Of a DNA stretch of 64,000 nucleotides, positions 8,317-16,025 are shown in pieces. Within the stretch, counting starts at the first letter, position 1. Each line of letters opens with the position of its first letter. The notes beneath the pieces are model-generated. The model was not told the DNA's origin, searched no databases, and saw only the letters and a program-made list of their open reading frames with translations. Source of the stretch: Ruminococcus sp. (GTDB lineage Bacteria > Bacillota > Clostridia > Oscillospirales > Acutalibacteraceae). A program made the translations under genes and the position numbers. The DNA is taken from the NCBI GenBank assembly GCA_004558485.1, contig SFCS01000004.1, forward strand, positions 16,223 through 80,222, in the 5' to 3' direction.

Positions 8317-8991
8317 ATGGTATTACGCACGCCGCTTTGCAAACGGCAGCTGCCCGCCTATTCCCGCGGGCAGGACATCGCCAATATGGTCACCCACATC
8401 GTCGGCGGCAGCATCGGCGTCGCCGTGTTGGTTCTTTCGGTCATCATCGCTGCCATGCATCGCAATGTCTACGGTGTGATCGGCGGCAGCATCTACGGTG
8501 CCTCCATGATCGCGCTGTATACCGTTTCCAGTGTCTATCACGGGCTGCGCCCCGGCTATGCCAAAAAGGTCATGCAGGTCATCGATCACTGCACCATCTA
8601 TTTTCTGATCGCAGGCACCTACACGCCCATTCTGCTTTCCGCCATCCGTCCGCAAGCACCCGCGCTCGCCTGGACGATGTTCGGCATCGAATGGGGGCTT
8701 CTCGCCTTCGCGGTCGTGTTTGCCGCCATCGATCACAGGCGGTATGCCGCGCTCACCATGATCTGCTATATCGGCATGGGCTGGTGCATCATATTTGCCA
8801 CCCGCGCCGCCGTGCGCGCCATGAGTGCCGCAGGCTTTTTGTGGCTGCTGGCGGGCGGCATCGCCTACACGGTCGGCGCCGTCCTCTACGGCATCGGTTC
8901 GAAAAAGCCCATCTGGCACACGATATTTCATGTTTTCGTCGACATCGGCAGCATCCTGCAAGCAATCAGCATCCTGTTCTATGTCCTGTAA
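8317..8991 (+). CDS. Hemolysin III family membrane protein (PAQR-like)
   Basis: A 224-residue membrane protein of the hemolysin III/PAQR-like group (YqfA/TrhA), with seven hydrophobic segments. Family signatures are the N-terminal THIVGG, SSVYHG near residue 70, DHCTIYFLIAGTYTP near 90-104, and a C-terminal HTIFHVFVDIGS that supplies the remaining metal-binding histidines. The role is unsettled; relatives influence membrane fluidity and lipid homeostasis, which fits its place after two fatty-acid-binding proteins. AAGGAGG lies before the ATG. A strong terminator follows. Confidence 0.9.
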   Translation: MVLRTPLCKRQLPAYSRGQDIANMVTHIVGGSIGVAVLVLSVIIAAMHRNVYGVIGGSIYGASMIALYTVSSVYHGLRPGYAKKVMQVIDHCTIYFLIAGTYTPILLSAIRPQAPALAWTMFGIEWGLLAFAVVFAAIDHRRYAALTMICYIGMGWCIIFATRAAVRAMSAAGFLWLLAGGIAYTVGAVLYGIGSKKPIWHTIFHVFVDIGSILQAISILFYVL

Positions 8992-9000
8992 GACATACAA

Positions 9001-9037
9001 AGAGCGCTCCGACAAGTCGGAGCGCTCTTGTTTTTAT
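9001..9037 (+). terminator. Terminator of the degV-hemolysin III operon, probably bidirectional
   Basis: Perfect 13-bp stem AGAGCGCTCCGAC/GTCGGAGCGCTCT with a two-base loop, then TTGTTTTT. It lies between convergent genes and may serve both, though the minus-strand side has few T. Confidence 0.88.
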
Positions 9038-9870
9038 ATATGCTTTTGCAGGTACTGCAAGCCCCACAAAAGTGCCGCAAGCGGGTCTTCCGGTCCTTCA
9101 AATTCAAGGGACACCCAGCCGTCATAGCCGGCGGTCTTTAGAATTTCCAGGCACTGCGCCACCGGCACGACGCCGTGTCCCACGACCGTGCCGCGCAGCC
9201 AGTTTCTGCCCGCTGTCGGGAAAAAGCCGTCCGGCTGCTCTGTGCCGCCCTCTTTGAACAGAAAATCCTTTGCGTGCACATGAAAAGCGTACCGCGCCGC
9301 CGTCGTCACCGACAAAACAGGGTCGGCATCCGCGCACAGGAAATTGCCCATGTCGCACAGCCACCCGTAGTTTTTGTGCCCCACCGCACGGATAAGCGCC
9401 TCCACCCGCTCCGGCTTTTGGAAGATATAGCCGTGGTTTTCCGTGCAGGTGCAAATACCTTTTTCGGCGGCATATGCCGTCACACGGCGGATATACGGCG
9501 CCATGCGCGCGACGGCATCCTCCCAACCGAAAAGAGGATCGTCGGGCAGGCTGTAACACACATCGTGCCGCAGAAGCTTTGCGCCGAGTGCCTCGCAGAT
9601 GTCAATCTTGTGACAGACCGCGGCGACCGTCTTTTCCGGATCGTCCGCCATAAAATCCGCACTGACCGTATAGGCGATGACCGAAAGCCCGATCGTTTCA
9701 CAATGTTCCCGAATTTCCGCCGCCGTTTTCAGCGGATCGTCACCCTCTAAATCCACAAATTCAATGCCCGCAAAGCCCAGCTCCTTTGCCTTATCGCACA
9801 GCGCAAGATAGCTGCAGCCGGTGCGGCTTCTGTAGGCATTGAAGCTATAGCTGGAAACGCCGATCTGCAT
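9034..9870 (-). CDS. Sugar phosphate isomerase/epimerase (xylose-isomerase-like TIM barrel)
   Basis: A 278-residue AP-endonuclease-2/xylose-isomerase-like TIM barrel. Metal-site residues expected for the family are visible: Glu in CTENHGY, Asp in LCDMGNF, His in AFHVHAKD and the last Glu in VSLEFEG. Such enzymes isomerise or epimerise free or phosphorylated sugars, keto-acids or inositol intermediates; the substrate is unknown here. ACAGGAGTGAG precedes the ATG. It is the last of a three-gene operon with a Gfo/Idh/MocA dehydrogenase and a second TIM barrel, divergent from an AraC regulator. That layout resembles inositol or sugar-acid modules. Confidence 0.85.
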   Translation of the reverse strand: MQIGVSSYSFNAYRSRTGCSYLALCDKAKELGFAGIEFVDLEGDDPLKTAAEIREHCETIGLSVIAYTVSADFMADDPEKTVAAVCHKIDICEALGAKLLRHDVCYSLPDDPLFGWEDAVARMAPYIRRVTAYAAEKGICTCTENHGYIFQKPERVEALIRAVGHKNYGWLCDMGNFLCADADPVLSVTTAARYAFHVHAKDFLFKEGGTEQPDGFFPTAGRNWLRGTVVGHGVVPVAQCLEILKTAGYDGWVSLEFEGPEDPLAALLWGLQYLQKHI

Positions 9871-9874
9871 ACGC

Positions 9875-10945
9875 TCACTCCTGTTCTATAATCACTTCAT
9901 GTCCGCAGGCGGCAGACGCATAAGCGGACTCCAAAATGCGCATCAGCTGCACGCCGTCCTCGGCAGGCGAGCGGCACTCTGTGCCGGAAAGAACACACGA
10001 AACAAAATGGGAGACCTCATTTTCAAACAGATTGTCGAAATCCAACGCCGTTTTCGCCTCGAGGGACACATTGGTCATATATCCGTTCTGCTCGGTAAAC
10101 AGCTTCAGCTCGGGGTTAATACAAGCGCCGCCCTTGTCTCCGAACAGCTCGATCTTACCCTCGTCCTTTTCGATATTCAGGCTGAAGCTGGTCTCCACAT
10201 TGAGCACCGCGCCGTTGTCAAAGCGAATCATCCCGCACGCGAGATCCTCCACATCGCACTTTTCACCCTTCACATGATCCGATGCAAGATACGGCGGCTC
10301 GGTCTTGAGGTTGGCGCGGTTGCCGAGCTTTTCGGCAGTCACGGCATAAACGGAGACCGGCTTCGGATTGCCCATGGCATACCGCACAAAATCGATCACA
10401 TGCACGCCGAGATCAATGAGCGGCCCGCCACCGGAGCGCGCTTTGTCACAGAACCAGCCGCCGGGGTTGCCGTTGCGGCGCAGATAGGTCGCTTTGGCAT
10501 AATAGATGTCGCCGAGCGCGTTGCTGTCGATAAATTCTTTTAAAATGCGCATATCGTTGCCATAGCGGCGCACAAAACCGATCATTAAGAGCTTTCCGGC
10601 GCGCTCCGCCGCCGCCTTCATTTCCTCTGCCTGTGCGGCGTTCATCGCCATCGGCTTTTCGCATAGCACATGCTTTCCCGCATTCAGCGCGGCAATGGCA
10701 CACGGCGCGTGCGCGCAGTTCCAGGTGCAGATGCTCACGGCGTCCAGCTCTTCCAGCTTCACCATTTCCTTGACATCGGTGTACAGACGGGTGACGCCGT
10801 GCTTTTCGCCGTTCTTTTTCAGGCGTTCTTCATTGATGTCGCACAGCGCATACACTTCCGCGTGCGGGTCTTTTTTATAGGCGTCAATATGGCTTTGCGC
10901 GATGTTGCCGACGCCGACAATGCCCACTCTCAGCTTCTTTTCCAT
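9875..10945 (-). CDS. Gfo/Idh/MocA family NAD(P)-dependent dehydrogenase
   Basis: A 356-residue oxidoreductase acting on a cyclic sugar or polyol. It has an N-terminal Rossmann fold (GIVGVGNIAQSH, residues 8-19), the EKPMAMN motif that carries the catalytic Lys near residue 97, and the C-terminal alpha/beta domain with GGGPLIDLGVHVIDF, where Asp and His complete the active site. It lies between two TIM-barrel isomerases with 3-4 base gaps, so the three enzymes probably act on one compound: oxidise, isomerise, reduce or cleave. Confidence 0.9.
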   Translation of the reverse strand: MEKKLRVGIVGVGNIAQSHIDAYKKDPHAEVYALCDINEERLKKNGEKHGVTRLYTDVKEMVKLEELDAVSICTWNCAHAPCAIAALNAGKHVLCEKPMAMNAAQAEEMKAAAERAGKLLMIGFVRRYGNDMRILKEFIDSNALGDIYYAKATYLRRNGNPGGWFCDKARSGGGPLIDLGVHVIDFVRYAMGNPKPVSVYAVTAEKLGNRANLKTEPPYLASDHVKGEKCDVEDLACGMIRFDNGAVLNVETSFSLNIEKDEGKIELFGDKGGACINPELKLFTEQNGYMTNVSLEAKTALDFDNLFENEVSHFVSCVLSGTECRSPAEDGVQLMRILESAYASAACGHEVIIEQE

Positions 10946-10948
10946 TTT

Positions 10949-11803
10949 TCAGCACTCCTTTATGGTTTTCTGCAAAAATGCGACCGCTGCGCCGATGTCG
11001 GCGGCGGGATTGTCCCCCACCTCACGCTCGACGGTCAAATACCCTTTGTAGCCGATCTCCTCCAGCGCCCGCAGATAGGCGGGGAAATCCACCGAACCCG
11101 TACCCAGCGGCACTTCCTCAAAAAACGAAATGTTTGTCATGTCCTCCGGCATGGGCGTGACGCCGTAGATCTGCTCGGGATTGCTCTTTTGCAGCATATT
11201 GCCGTCCTTGGCGTGTGTGTGGACGATATACCTGCGCAGATTATGTACCGCCTCCACGGGATCGTCACCCGTCACCATCACAAGGTTTGCGGGATCGAGA
11301 TTGACGCCGACGCCGGTCGAACCCAACTGATCCAAAAAGCGCTTCAGCGTGGCGCTCGTTTCCGGTCCTGTTTCGATCGCAAAGTGTGCGCCGAGGCTGT
11401 CGGCATACTGGCTCAGTGTGAAGCAAGCCTCCGACATGATCTTATACCGCTCATTTGCGGGATCGCTCGGCACAACGCCGATGTGCGTCGTCACCACATC
11501 GGTGCCGAGATCCTGCGCCAGATCAAGGATGCGCTTGGATTTTTCGATCAGCGCGGGATTCTTCTCCCTGTTGGCGAAGCCCTGACCGAGATCGCCGCAC
11601 AGCGCCGAGAAAACCAGTCCGTGCGCCTGTACCTTTTTCAAAAGCTCCCTGCGCTTTTCGGGAGTCAGCGCATCGGGCGTGTGGTCGCCCGCTACCGCAT
11701 ACATCTGAATGCCGGAAGCTCCGAGTGCCTTGGCGGCATCCAGCGCCGCATCGGTTGGCAGGCGGAAAGAGTCAAGCATGACACCTATCGGAAACGCAAA
11801 CAT
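10949..11803 (-). CDS. Sugar phosphate isomerase/epimerase (TIM barrel)
   Basis: A 284-residue xylose-isomerase-like TIM barrel, only distantly similar to the other copy in this operon. Likely metal ligands are Glu in FAIETGPE, Asp in GVNLDPANL, His in IVHTHAKDGN and Glu in LTVEREVG. It is the first gene of the operon. GGAGG lies 6 bases before ATG 11803; another ATG at 11809 would sit on top of that site and is rejected. The substrate is unknown. Control is probably by the divergent AraC protein. Confidence 0.85.
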   Translation of the reverse strand: MFAFPIGVMLDSFRLPTDAALDAAKALGASGIQMYAVAGDHTPDALTPEKRRELLKKVQAHGLVFSALCGDLGQGFANREKNPALIEKSKRILDLAQDLGTDVVTTHIGVVPSDPANERYKIMSEACFTLSQYADSLGAHFAIETGPETSATLKRFLDQLGSTGVGVNLDPANLVMVTGDDPVEAVHNLRRYIVHTHAKDGNMLQKSNPEQIYGVTPMPEDMTNISFFEEVPLGTGSVDFPAYLRALEEIGYKGYLTVEREVGDNPAADIGAAVAFLQKTIKEC

Positions 11804-11843
11804 AAGCATCCTCCAAACTTTTTCTTGATTTTACTCTAATTGC

Positions 11844-11872
11844 ATCATATACTGTATTTTGGCAGGATACAA
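11844..11872 (-). promoter_or_regulatory. Promoter of the TIM-barrel/dehydrogenase operon
   Basis: On the minus strand TTGTAT (11867-11872) and TATGAT (11844-11849) are 17 bases apart. It lies in the 121-base divergent region shared with the AraC gene, so the regulator probably binds here. Confidence 0.7.
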
Positions 11873-11924
11873 TGCGTTTTTTAGCTAAAAATTTGACTGA
11901 TATTGCTTTTTTGAGGATGATGGT

Positions 11925-12734
11925 ATGAACGGAATGTACGAAAAACACGGCAACCGTAATTATCTCGGACGATCCCTGCCCTTTATTTTCCACAACGATA
12001 TGCTGAGCGGCAACAAGGAAATGCTTGCTCACTGGCATGAAAATCCGGAATTTCTCCTTTGCCGCAGCGGTAAAGGGCAAGTCCTCATCGCCTCCGACTG
12101 GCATTCCTTTGAGAAAGGAACACTCATTTGCGTGCCGCCGGGAGAGCTGCACCGCGTTGTCCATAATGCTGACGAAACGCTTCGTTATGACTGCTTGATC
12201 GTGGATGTCAGCTTCTGCAACGAAAACGGGCTGACGGACACGCAGATGCATTTCGCCGCCGCCCCGGATGATTCGATCGCGGCGGCGCGGTTTGATGATG
12301 TCGCCGCCGCCTGCGCCGCCATCGACACGCCGTTTGCAGTGTTGCATATCCGCGCAGCCGTTTTGCAGTTCCTTTTGTACATAGCGCAGCATCACGCCGC
12401 CCCCGCCGGCATCAAAAACGACAGCGCCACCGCCGAAGTGAAGAAGGTCATGCTGTATGTGAAAAACCACTATGCCGACCCTATCACCCTGACGCAGGCG
12501 GCAGAGATCGCCGGTTTCAGCCTATACTATTTTTCGCACGAATTCAAGCGGGTGACCGGTGTCAGCTTTCTGCACTATCTGAACTCCGTGCGCATCGAAC
12601 GGGCGACAACGCTGCTGCGGGAGGGTGTCGGCGTGACCGAGACCTGCTTTCAATGCGGGTTTCACGACCTCAGTTATTTTTCCCGCACCTATAAAAATCT
12701 CACCGGCACGGTGCCGTCCCGGGTGCAACCATAA
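11925..12734 (+). CDS. AraC family transcriptional regulator (cupin sensor)
   Basis: A 269-residue regulator. The N-terminal cupin-type ligand domain (about 1-150) contains AHWHENPEFLLC and CVPPGELHRV. The C-terminal double helix-turn-helix (about 172-269) contains ITLTQAAEIAGFSLYYFSHEFKRVTG and CFQCGFHDLSYFSRTYK, typical of AraC proteins. It is divergent from the dehydrogenase/isomerase operon and probably activates it in response to its sugar-like substrate (inference from position). A strong terminator follows. Confidence 0.92.
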   Translation: MNGMYEKHGNRNYLGRSLPFIFHNDMLSGNKEMLAHWHENPEFLLCRSGKGQVLIASDWHSFEKGTLICVPPGELHRVVHNADETLRYDCLIVDVSFCNENGLTDTQMHFAAAPDDSIAAARFDDVAAACAAIDTPFAVLHIRAAVLQFLLYIAQHHAAPAGIKNDSATAEVKKVMLYVKNHYADPITLTQAAEIAGFSLYYFSHEFKRVTGVSFLHYLNSVRIERATTLLREGVGVTETCFQCGFHDLSYFSRTYKNLTGTVPSRVQP

Positions 12735-12774
12735 AAATATGCCTCAAAGGCGTTCCTTTGAGGCATATTTTTAT
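12731..12774 (+). terminator. Terminator after the AraC gene
   Basis: Perfect 20-bp stem around CGTT, with ATAAAAATATGCCTCAAAGG on the left arm; the right arm ends in TATTTTTAT. It begins just before the AraC stop codon. Confidence 0.9.
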
Positions 12775-12959
12775 GCGTTTTTGTAAAATCCGACGCCGCC
12801 CTGTCATCGCACAGGGAGAGGCACGCATCCGGCGAGCCGTCGTCGATGAGCAGCGCACAAATTTTGTCAAGTCTTTTTTACATATATGTGTATATGCGGC
12901 AGGAAATAAAACAGTGGACGAACCGAAAAACTTATGCTAAGATGGATAAAAAAGAGGGA
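12775..12959. other. Intergenic stretch before the acyltransferase remnant
   Basis: No convincing gene. It includes ACATATATGTGTATATG (a near palindrome, about 12878-12895) and a TTGTCA with no well-placed -10. It probably held the promoter of the decayed acyltransferase gene that follows. Confidence 0.4.
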
Positions 12960-12965
12960 TGCACT

Positions 12966-13382
12966 GTGAAACGCGGTCTGCTTGCCGACCGCCTCAAGGG
13001 AATGCGTGCCTTTTGGTGCTGTTCGGCCATGTGCTCAGCGGCGTGCGCACAGCAGGCGTCCCCACCCCCGCCTTTTTCGTCGGCGTCGAACGGTTTTTGT
13101 GGAGCTTTCACATCGACCTTTTTATATTCCTCTCCGGCTATGTTTTCCGCATCACGGGCGGCGCGACGGCAAAGGGCAGCCGTCTACGCTTTGTCGGCAG
13201 CAAAGTGATCGACCTCGGCTTTTTGTATGCGACCTTCAACTGTGTTCTCGCGTTCGGCATCGGCACCTGTCTGCCTGCGCTTGAACCGCAAAAGCTGCCG
13301 CTTTTTATGCGCGTCGGCAATGTGCCGCCTTCTCTCCCGTTTCGGCACTTGCCGCGTGCTGCGGCAAATGCGCCAGAGCGCT
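12966..13382 (+). pseudogene. Acyltransferase 3 family remnant, frameshifted and truncated
   Basis: A GTG start with an upstream AGAGGG opens a frame (VKRGLLADRLKGMRAF). Around 13011-13014 it must switch by one base, in a run of four T, to continue as LLVLFGHVLSG and then SFHIDLFIFLSGYVF, the opening transmembrane region of acyltransferase-3 proteins. Similarity fades after about 130 residues, where the frame runs into the 3' end of the convergent flavodiiron gene; a full protein has about 330-350 residues. The gene is therefore broken by both a frameshift and loss of its 3' two-thirds. The frameshift alone could be a sequencing error, the truncation less easily. Confidence 0.65.
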
Positions 13383-14528
13383 TTACAGCGTCCTTGCCAG
13401 CGCCTCAACGGCAGCCGCCGCGGCATCGTTCATGCCGCCGCGCAGCGTCACCGTCGGCTCGACGAAGGTCAGGTTTTTGCTGTTTTCCAGCATGCGGTGC
13501 ATGGTCTTTGCCGCTGTCGGCGCCCATGCGCCGTTTTCCATGAAGGCGACCGTGCGATTTTGATAGTTGCGCTCGGTCAGATGCTCGATGAAGGTGCGCA
13601 TGAACGGGAAAATATCCGCGTTATAGGTCGTGGTCGCCAGCACCAGCTTGCCATAGCGGAACGCATCCTCGACCGCCTCCGCTATATCGCAGCGGGCAAG
13701 GTCGTTGACGGCGACCTTGTGACCGGCGGCGCGCAGCTTTTCCGCAAGGAGCATCACGGCGCTTTCCGTGCTGCCGTAGACCGAGGTGTAGGCAATGCAG
13801 ATGCCGTCCGTCTCGACACCGTAGGACGACCAGGTCTGATACAGATCGAGATAGTAGGGCAAATTCTCCGACAGCACCGGCCCGTGTAGCGGACAGATGG
13901 TGTCGATAGCGAGTGCGGCGGTTTTTTTCAGCACACTCTGCACCTGTGCGCCGTATTTTCCGACGATGCCGAAATAGTACCGCCGCGCCTCGCACGCCCA
14001 GTCCTCCTCGACATCCAGCGCGCCGAATTTTCCGAACGCATCCGCCGAGAACAGCGTTTTTGTTTCTGCGTCATAGGTCATCATGACCTCCGGCCAGTGC
14101 ACCATCGGCGCAAACACAAAGGACAGCGTGTGTCCGCCGAGCGGCAGCGTTTCGCCCTCCTTGACGGTCAGACGGTTCTTGCAGCAATCCGCGCCGTAGA
14201 ACGCATCCAGCATGGCAAACGCCTTGGCGTTCGCCACGACGACCGCCGTGGGATAGGCGGCGCAAAAGGCGGCGATGCCCGCCGAATGATCCGGTTCCAT
14301 GTGCTGAACGATGAGATAGTCCGGCGTATTATCCTGCAAGGCAGCGGAAAGGTTTTTGAGCCACTTGTCGGTGAAATGCCGATCCACGGTGTCCATGACG
14401 GCGATCTTCTCCCCCATGATGACATAGGAATTATATGCCATGCCGTTTGGCACACTATACTGTCCCTCGAACAAATCGAGCTCGTGATCGTTCACACCGA
14501 CATAGAAAATACCGTTTGCTGCCTGCAT
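13383..14528 (-). CDS. Flavodiiron protein (A-type flavoprotein, FprA)
   Basis: A 381-residue cytoplasmic enzyme that reduces O2 to water or NO to N2O and protects anaerobes. The N-terminal metallo-beta-lactamase domain has the full di-iron ligand set: His76, Glu78, Asp80 and His81 (HMEPDHS), His144 (MVHWP), Asp163 (SADAFG) and His215 (CPLHGP). The C-terminal flavodoxin domain begins near residue 245 with YTSVYGSTE for FMN. It lacks a rubredoxin domain, so it needs an outside electron donor; the co-directed 4Fe-4S protein just upstream is the natural candidate. It is the second gene after a Crp/Fnr-controlled divergent promoter. Confidence 0.94.
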   Translation of the reverse strand: MQAANGIFYVGVNDHELDLFEGQYSVPNGMAYNSYVIMGEKIAVMDTVDRHFTDKWLKNLSAALQDNTPDYLIVQHMEPDHSAGIAAFCAAYPTAVVVANAKAFAMLDAFYGADCCKNRLTVKEGETLPLGGHTLSFVFAPMVHWPEVMMTYDAETKTLFSADAFGKFGALDVEEDWACEARRYYFGIVGKYGAQVQSVLKKTAALAIDTICPLHGPVLSENLPYYLDLYQTWSSYGVETDGICIAYTSVYGSTESAVMLLAEKLRAAGHKVAVNDLARCDIAEAVEDAFRYGKLVLATTTYNADIFPFMRTFIEHLTERNYQNRTVAFMENGAWAPTAAKTMHRMLENSKNLTFVEPTVTLRGGMNDAAAAAVEALARTL

Positions 14529-14547
14529 ACCAATCGCTCCTTTTTTA

Positions 14548-15234
14548 TCAGTCCAATATTTTTCCGTCCACCGAGACGGTTACGACCTGCCAGGGGATGA
14601 ATTTTCCGCTGTCCTGCAGCGCCTTTTTCGCAGCGTGCTCCAAACCGCCGCAGCAGGGCACTTCCATGCGGACGACCGTGACGCTCCCAATATCGTTTTG
14701 CCGCAGGATGCGGGTGAGTTTTTCGCTGTAGTCGGTGTCGTCCAGCTTGGGGCAGCCGATCAGCGTAATCTTCCCGCGCATGAACTCCTCATGCAGACGG
14801 GCATAGGCATATGCCGTGCAGTCCGCCGCTATGAGCAGGCGGGCGTCTTCAAAATACGGCGCGTTTTCCGGCACAAGGCGAATCTGACAGGGCCACTGCG
14901 CCAGCTGTGAGGTTGCCAAAGCGGGTGCGGCGGGCGCTGTCTCCTCAGCGTGCAGCCGCCGCATCTGATGACCGGGGCAGCCGCCGTGCACCGCCTTTTT
15001 CTTTTTGTTTTCCTCGACCGCCTTTTCGTCATAGGGCGCTGCCTCGCGCTCGACAAAATGAATGGCGTTCACGGGGCACGCGGGCAGGCAGTCGCCCAGC
15101 CCGTCGCAATAGTCATCCCGCAGCAGCTTTGCCTTTCCGTTCACCATGCCGATGGCGCCCTCGTGGCACGCCGCGGCACAAGCGCCGCAGCCATTGCAGG
15201 CGTTTTCATCAATCTGAATAATTTTACGTAGCAT
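14548..15234 (-). CDS. 4Fe-4S ferredoxin-like iron-sulfur protein
   Basis: A 228-residue protein with an N-terminal bacterial ferredoxin domain and a cysteine-containing C-terminal domain. The first cluster motif is complete (Cys13, 16, 19, 23). The second is CDGLGDCLPACP (Cys43, 49, 53), with Leu at the position of the middle cysteine, so that cluster may be incomplete or unusual. Further cysteines occur in GGCPGHQ, IGCPKLD and PCCGG. Relatives often sit beside hybrid-cluster protein genes under Crp/Fnr control (established context); here the partner is a flavodiiron protein instead. AAGGAGG precedes the ATG. It probably passes electrons in nitrosative or oxidative stress. Confidence 0.85.
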   Translation of the reverse strand: MLRKIIQIDENACNGCGACAAACHEGAIGMVNGKAKLLRDDYCDGLGDCLPACPVNAIHFVEREAAPYDEKAVEENKKKKAVHGGCPGHQMRRLHAEETAPAAPALATSQLAQWPCQIRLVPENAPYFEDARLLIAADCTAYAYARLHEEFMRGKITLIGCPKLDDTDYSEKLTRILRQNDIGSVTVVRMEVPCCGGLEHAAKKALQDSGKFIPWQVVTVSVDGKILD

Positions 15235-15250
15235 TGTTTTGCCTCCTTAC

Positions 15251-15288
15251 AGTATACAGGTGTTTTCACCCGTTGTCCATAGTATACA
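15251..15288. promoter_or_regulatory. Two AGTATACA boxes 30 bp apart in the divergent ferredoxin/Crp promoter region
   Basis: AGTATACA occurs at 15251-15258 and 15281-15288, an exact 30-base period (about three helical turns). On the minus strand each reads TGTATACT and the distal one could be the -10 of the ferredoxin-fprA operon. The proximal one is too close to the ribosome binding site to be a -10 and may be an operator for the divergent Crp/Fnr protein. Confidence 0.45.
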
Positions 15289-15338
15289 AAAACACTTTGC
15301 AAAAATCGGTTGCTACGGCAACGAAATCAGGAGATCAT

Positions 15339-15980
15339 ATGAAAGAAAAAAATCCGCTGCTCGCACAGCTGCAGCCATCGGTCCGCACCGCGCTTAAAGC
15401 AAAAAACGCGCTTTTTCAGCAGCATTTCGCGAAGGGCGAAACGGTCTTTCACGCCGGCGACACCATTTCCGACATCGGCATCGTTCTGTCCGGCCGCGTC
15501 ATCATTGAAAGCACGGATGTGCGCGGCAGCCGCACCATCCTCAGCCACATCGAGGTGGGACAGGCGTTTGCGGAAAGCTATGCCCTGTGCGGCGTGCCGA
15601 TGATGGTGGATGCAGTGTGTGCGCAGGAAACGGAAATTCTGTTTTTGCGCGTTTCTGCGGCGCTGCGGCAGGAAAACGGGCGGGAGGACTGGTATCTCCC
15701 GCTGACGCAGACGCTGCTCCGCATGGCGGCGGGAAAAAATCTGGCGCTTTCCGAGCGCATTTTCTGCACGGCGGCAAAGAGCGTGCGCGCCCGCGTTTTC
15801 ACCTATCTTTCCGCGCAGGCGACGCGCCGCGGCACGCTGTCCTTTTTCGTCCCCTTCAACCGTCAGCAGATGGCAGATTATCTCAATGTCGACCGCAGCG
15901 CTCTTTCCCGCGAGCTTTGTCGCATGAGGGATGAAGGGCTGTTGACATTCAGCAAAAATCGGTTCACGCTCTTAAAATAG
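15339..15980 (+). CDS. Crp/Fnr family transcriptional regulator
   Basis: A 213-residue regulator: N-terminal cyclic-nucleotide-binding-like beta barrel (about 25-115, FHAGDTISDIGIVLSGRVII) and C-terminal winged helix-turn-helix (about 145-213, NRQQMADYLNVDRSALSREL). No N-terminal cysteine cluster is present, so it is not a classical oxygen-sensing Fnr; it could use haem or another ligand. CAGGAG precedes ATG 15339; the frame extends further upstream only through promoter DNA. Its divergent placement next to the ferredoxin-flavodiiron pair suggests that it controls them. Confidence 0.9.
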   Translation: MKEKNPLLAQLQPSVRTALKAKNALFQQHFAKGETVFHAGDTISDIGIVLSGRVIIESTDVRGSRTILSHIEVGQAFAESYALCGVPMMVDAVCAQETEILFLRVSAALRQENGREDWYLPLTQTLLRMAAGKNLALSERIFCTAAKSVRARVFTYLSAQATRRGTLSFFVPFNRQQMADYLNVDRSALSRELCRMRDEGLLTFSKNRFTLLK

Positions 15981-16025
15981 AAAAGAACAGCCGTCCGATG
16001 TGAAAAAGCGGACGGCTGTTCTTTT
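15981..16025. terminator. Bidirectional terminator between the Crp/Fnr gene and the capA operon
   Basis: 17-bp stem AAAAGAACAGCCGTCCG/CGGACGGCTGTTCTTTT with an 11-base loop and T tracts in both directions. It ends the Crp/Fnr gene on the plus strand and the ten-gene operon on the minus strand, whose stop codon touches its edge. Confidence 0.9.

Noticed and set aside
12878..12965. Promoter for the acyltransferase remnant
   Set aside because: TTGTCA is present but no -10 lies at the right distance.
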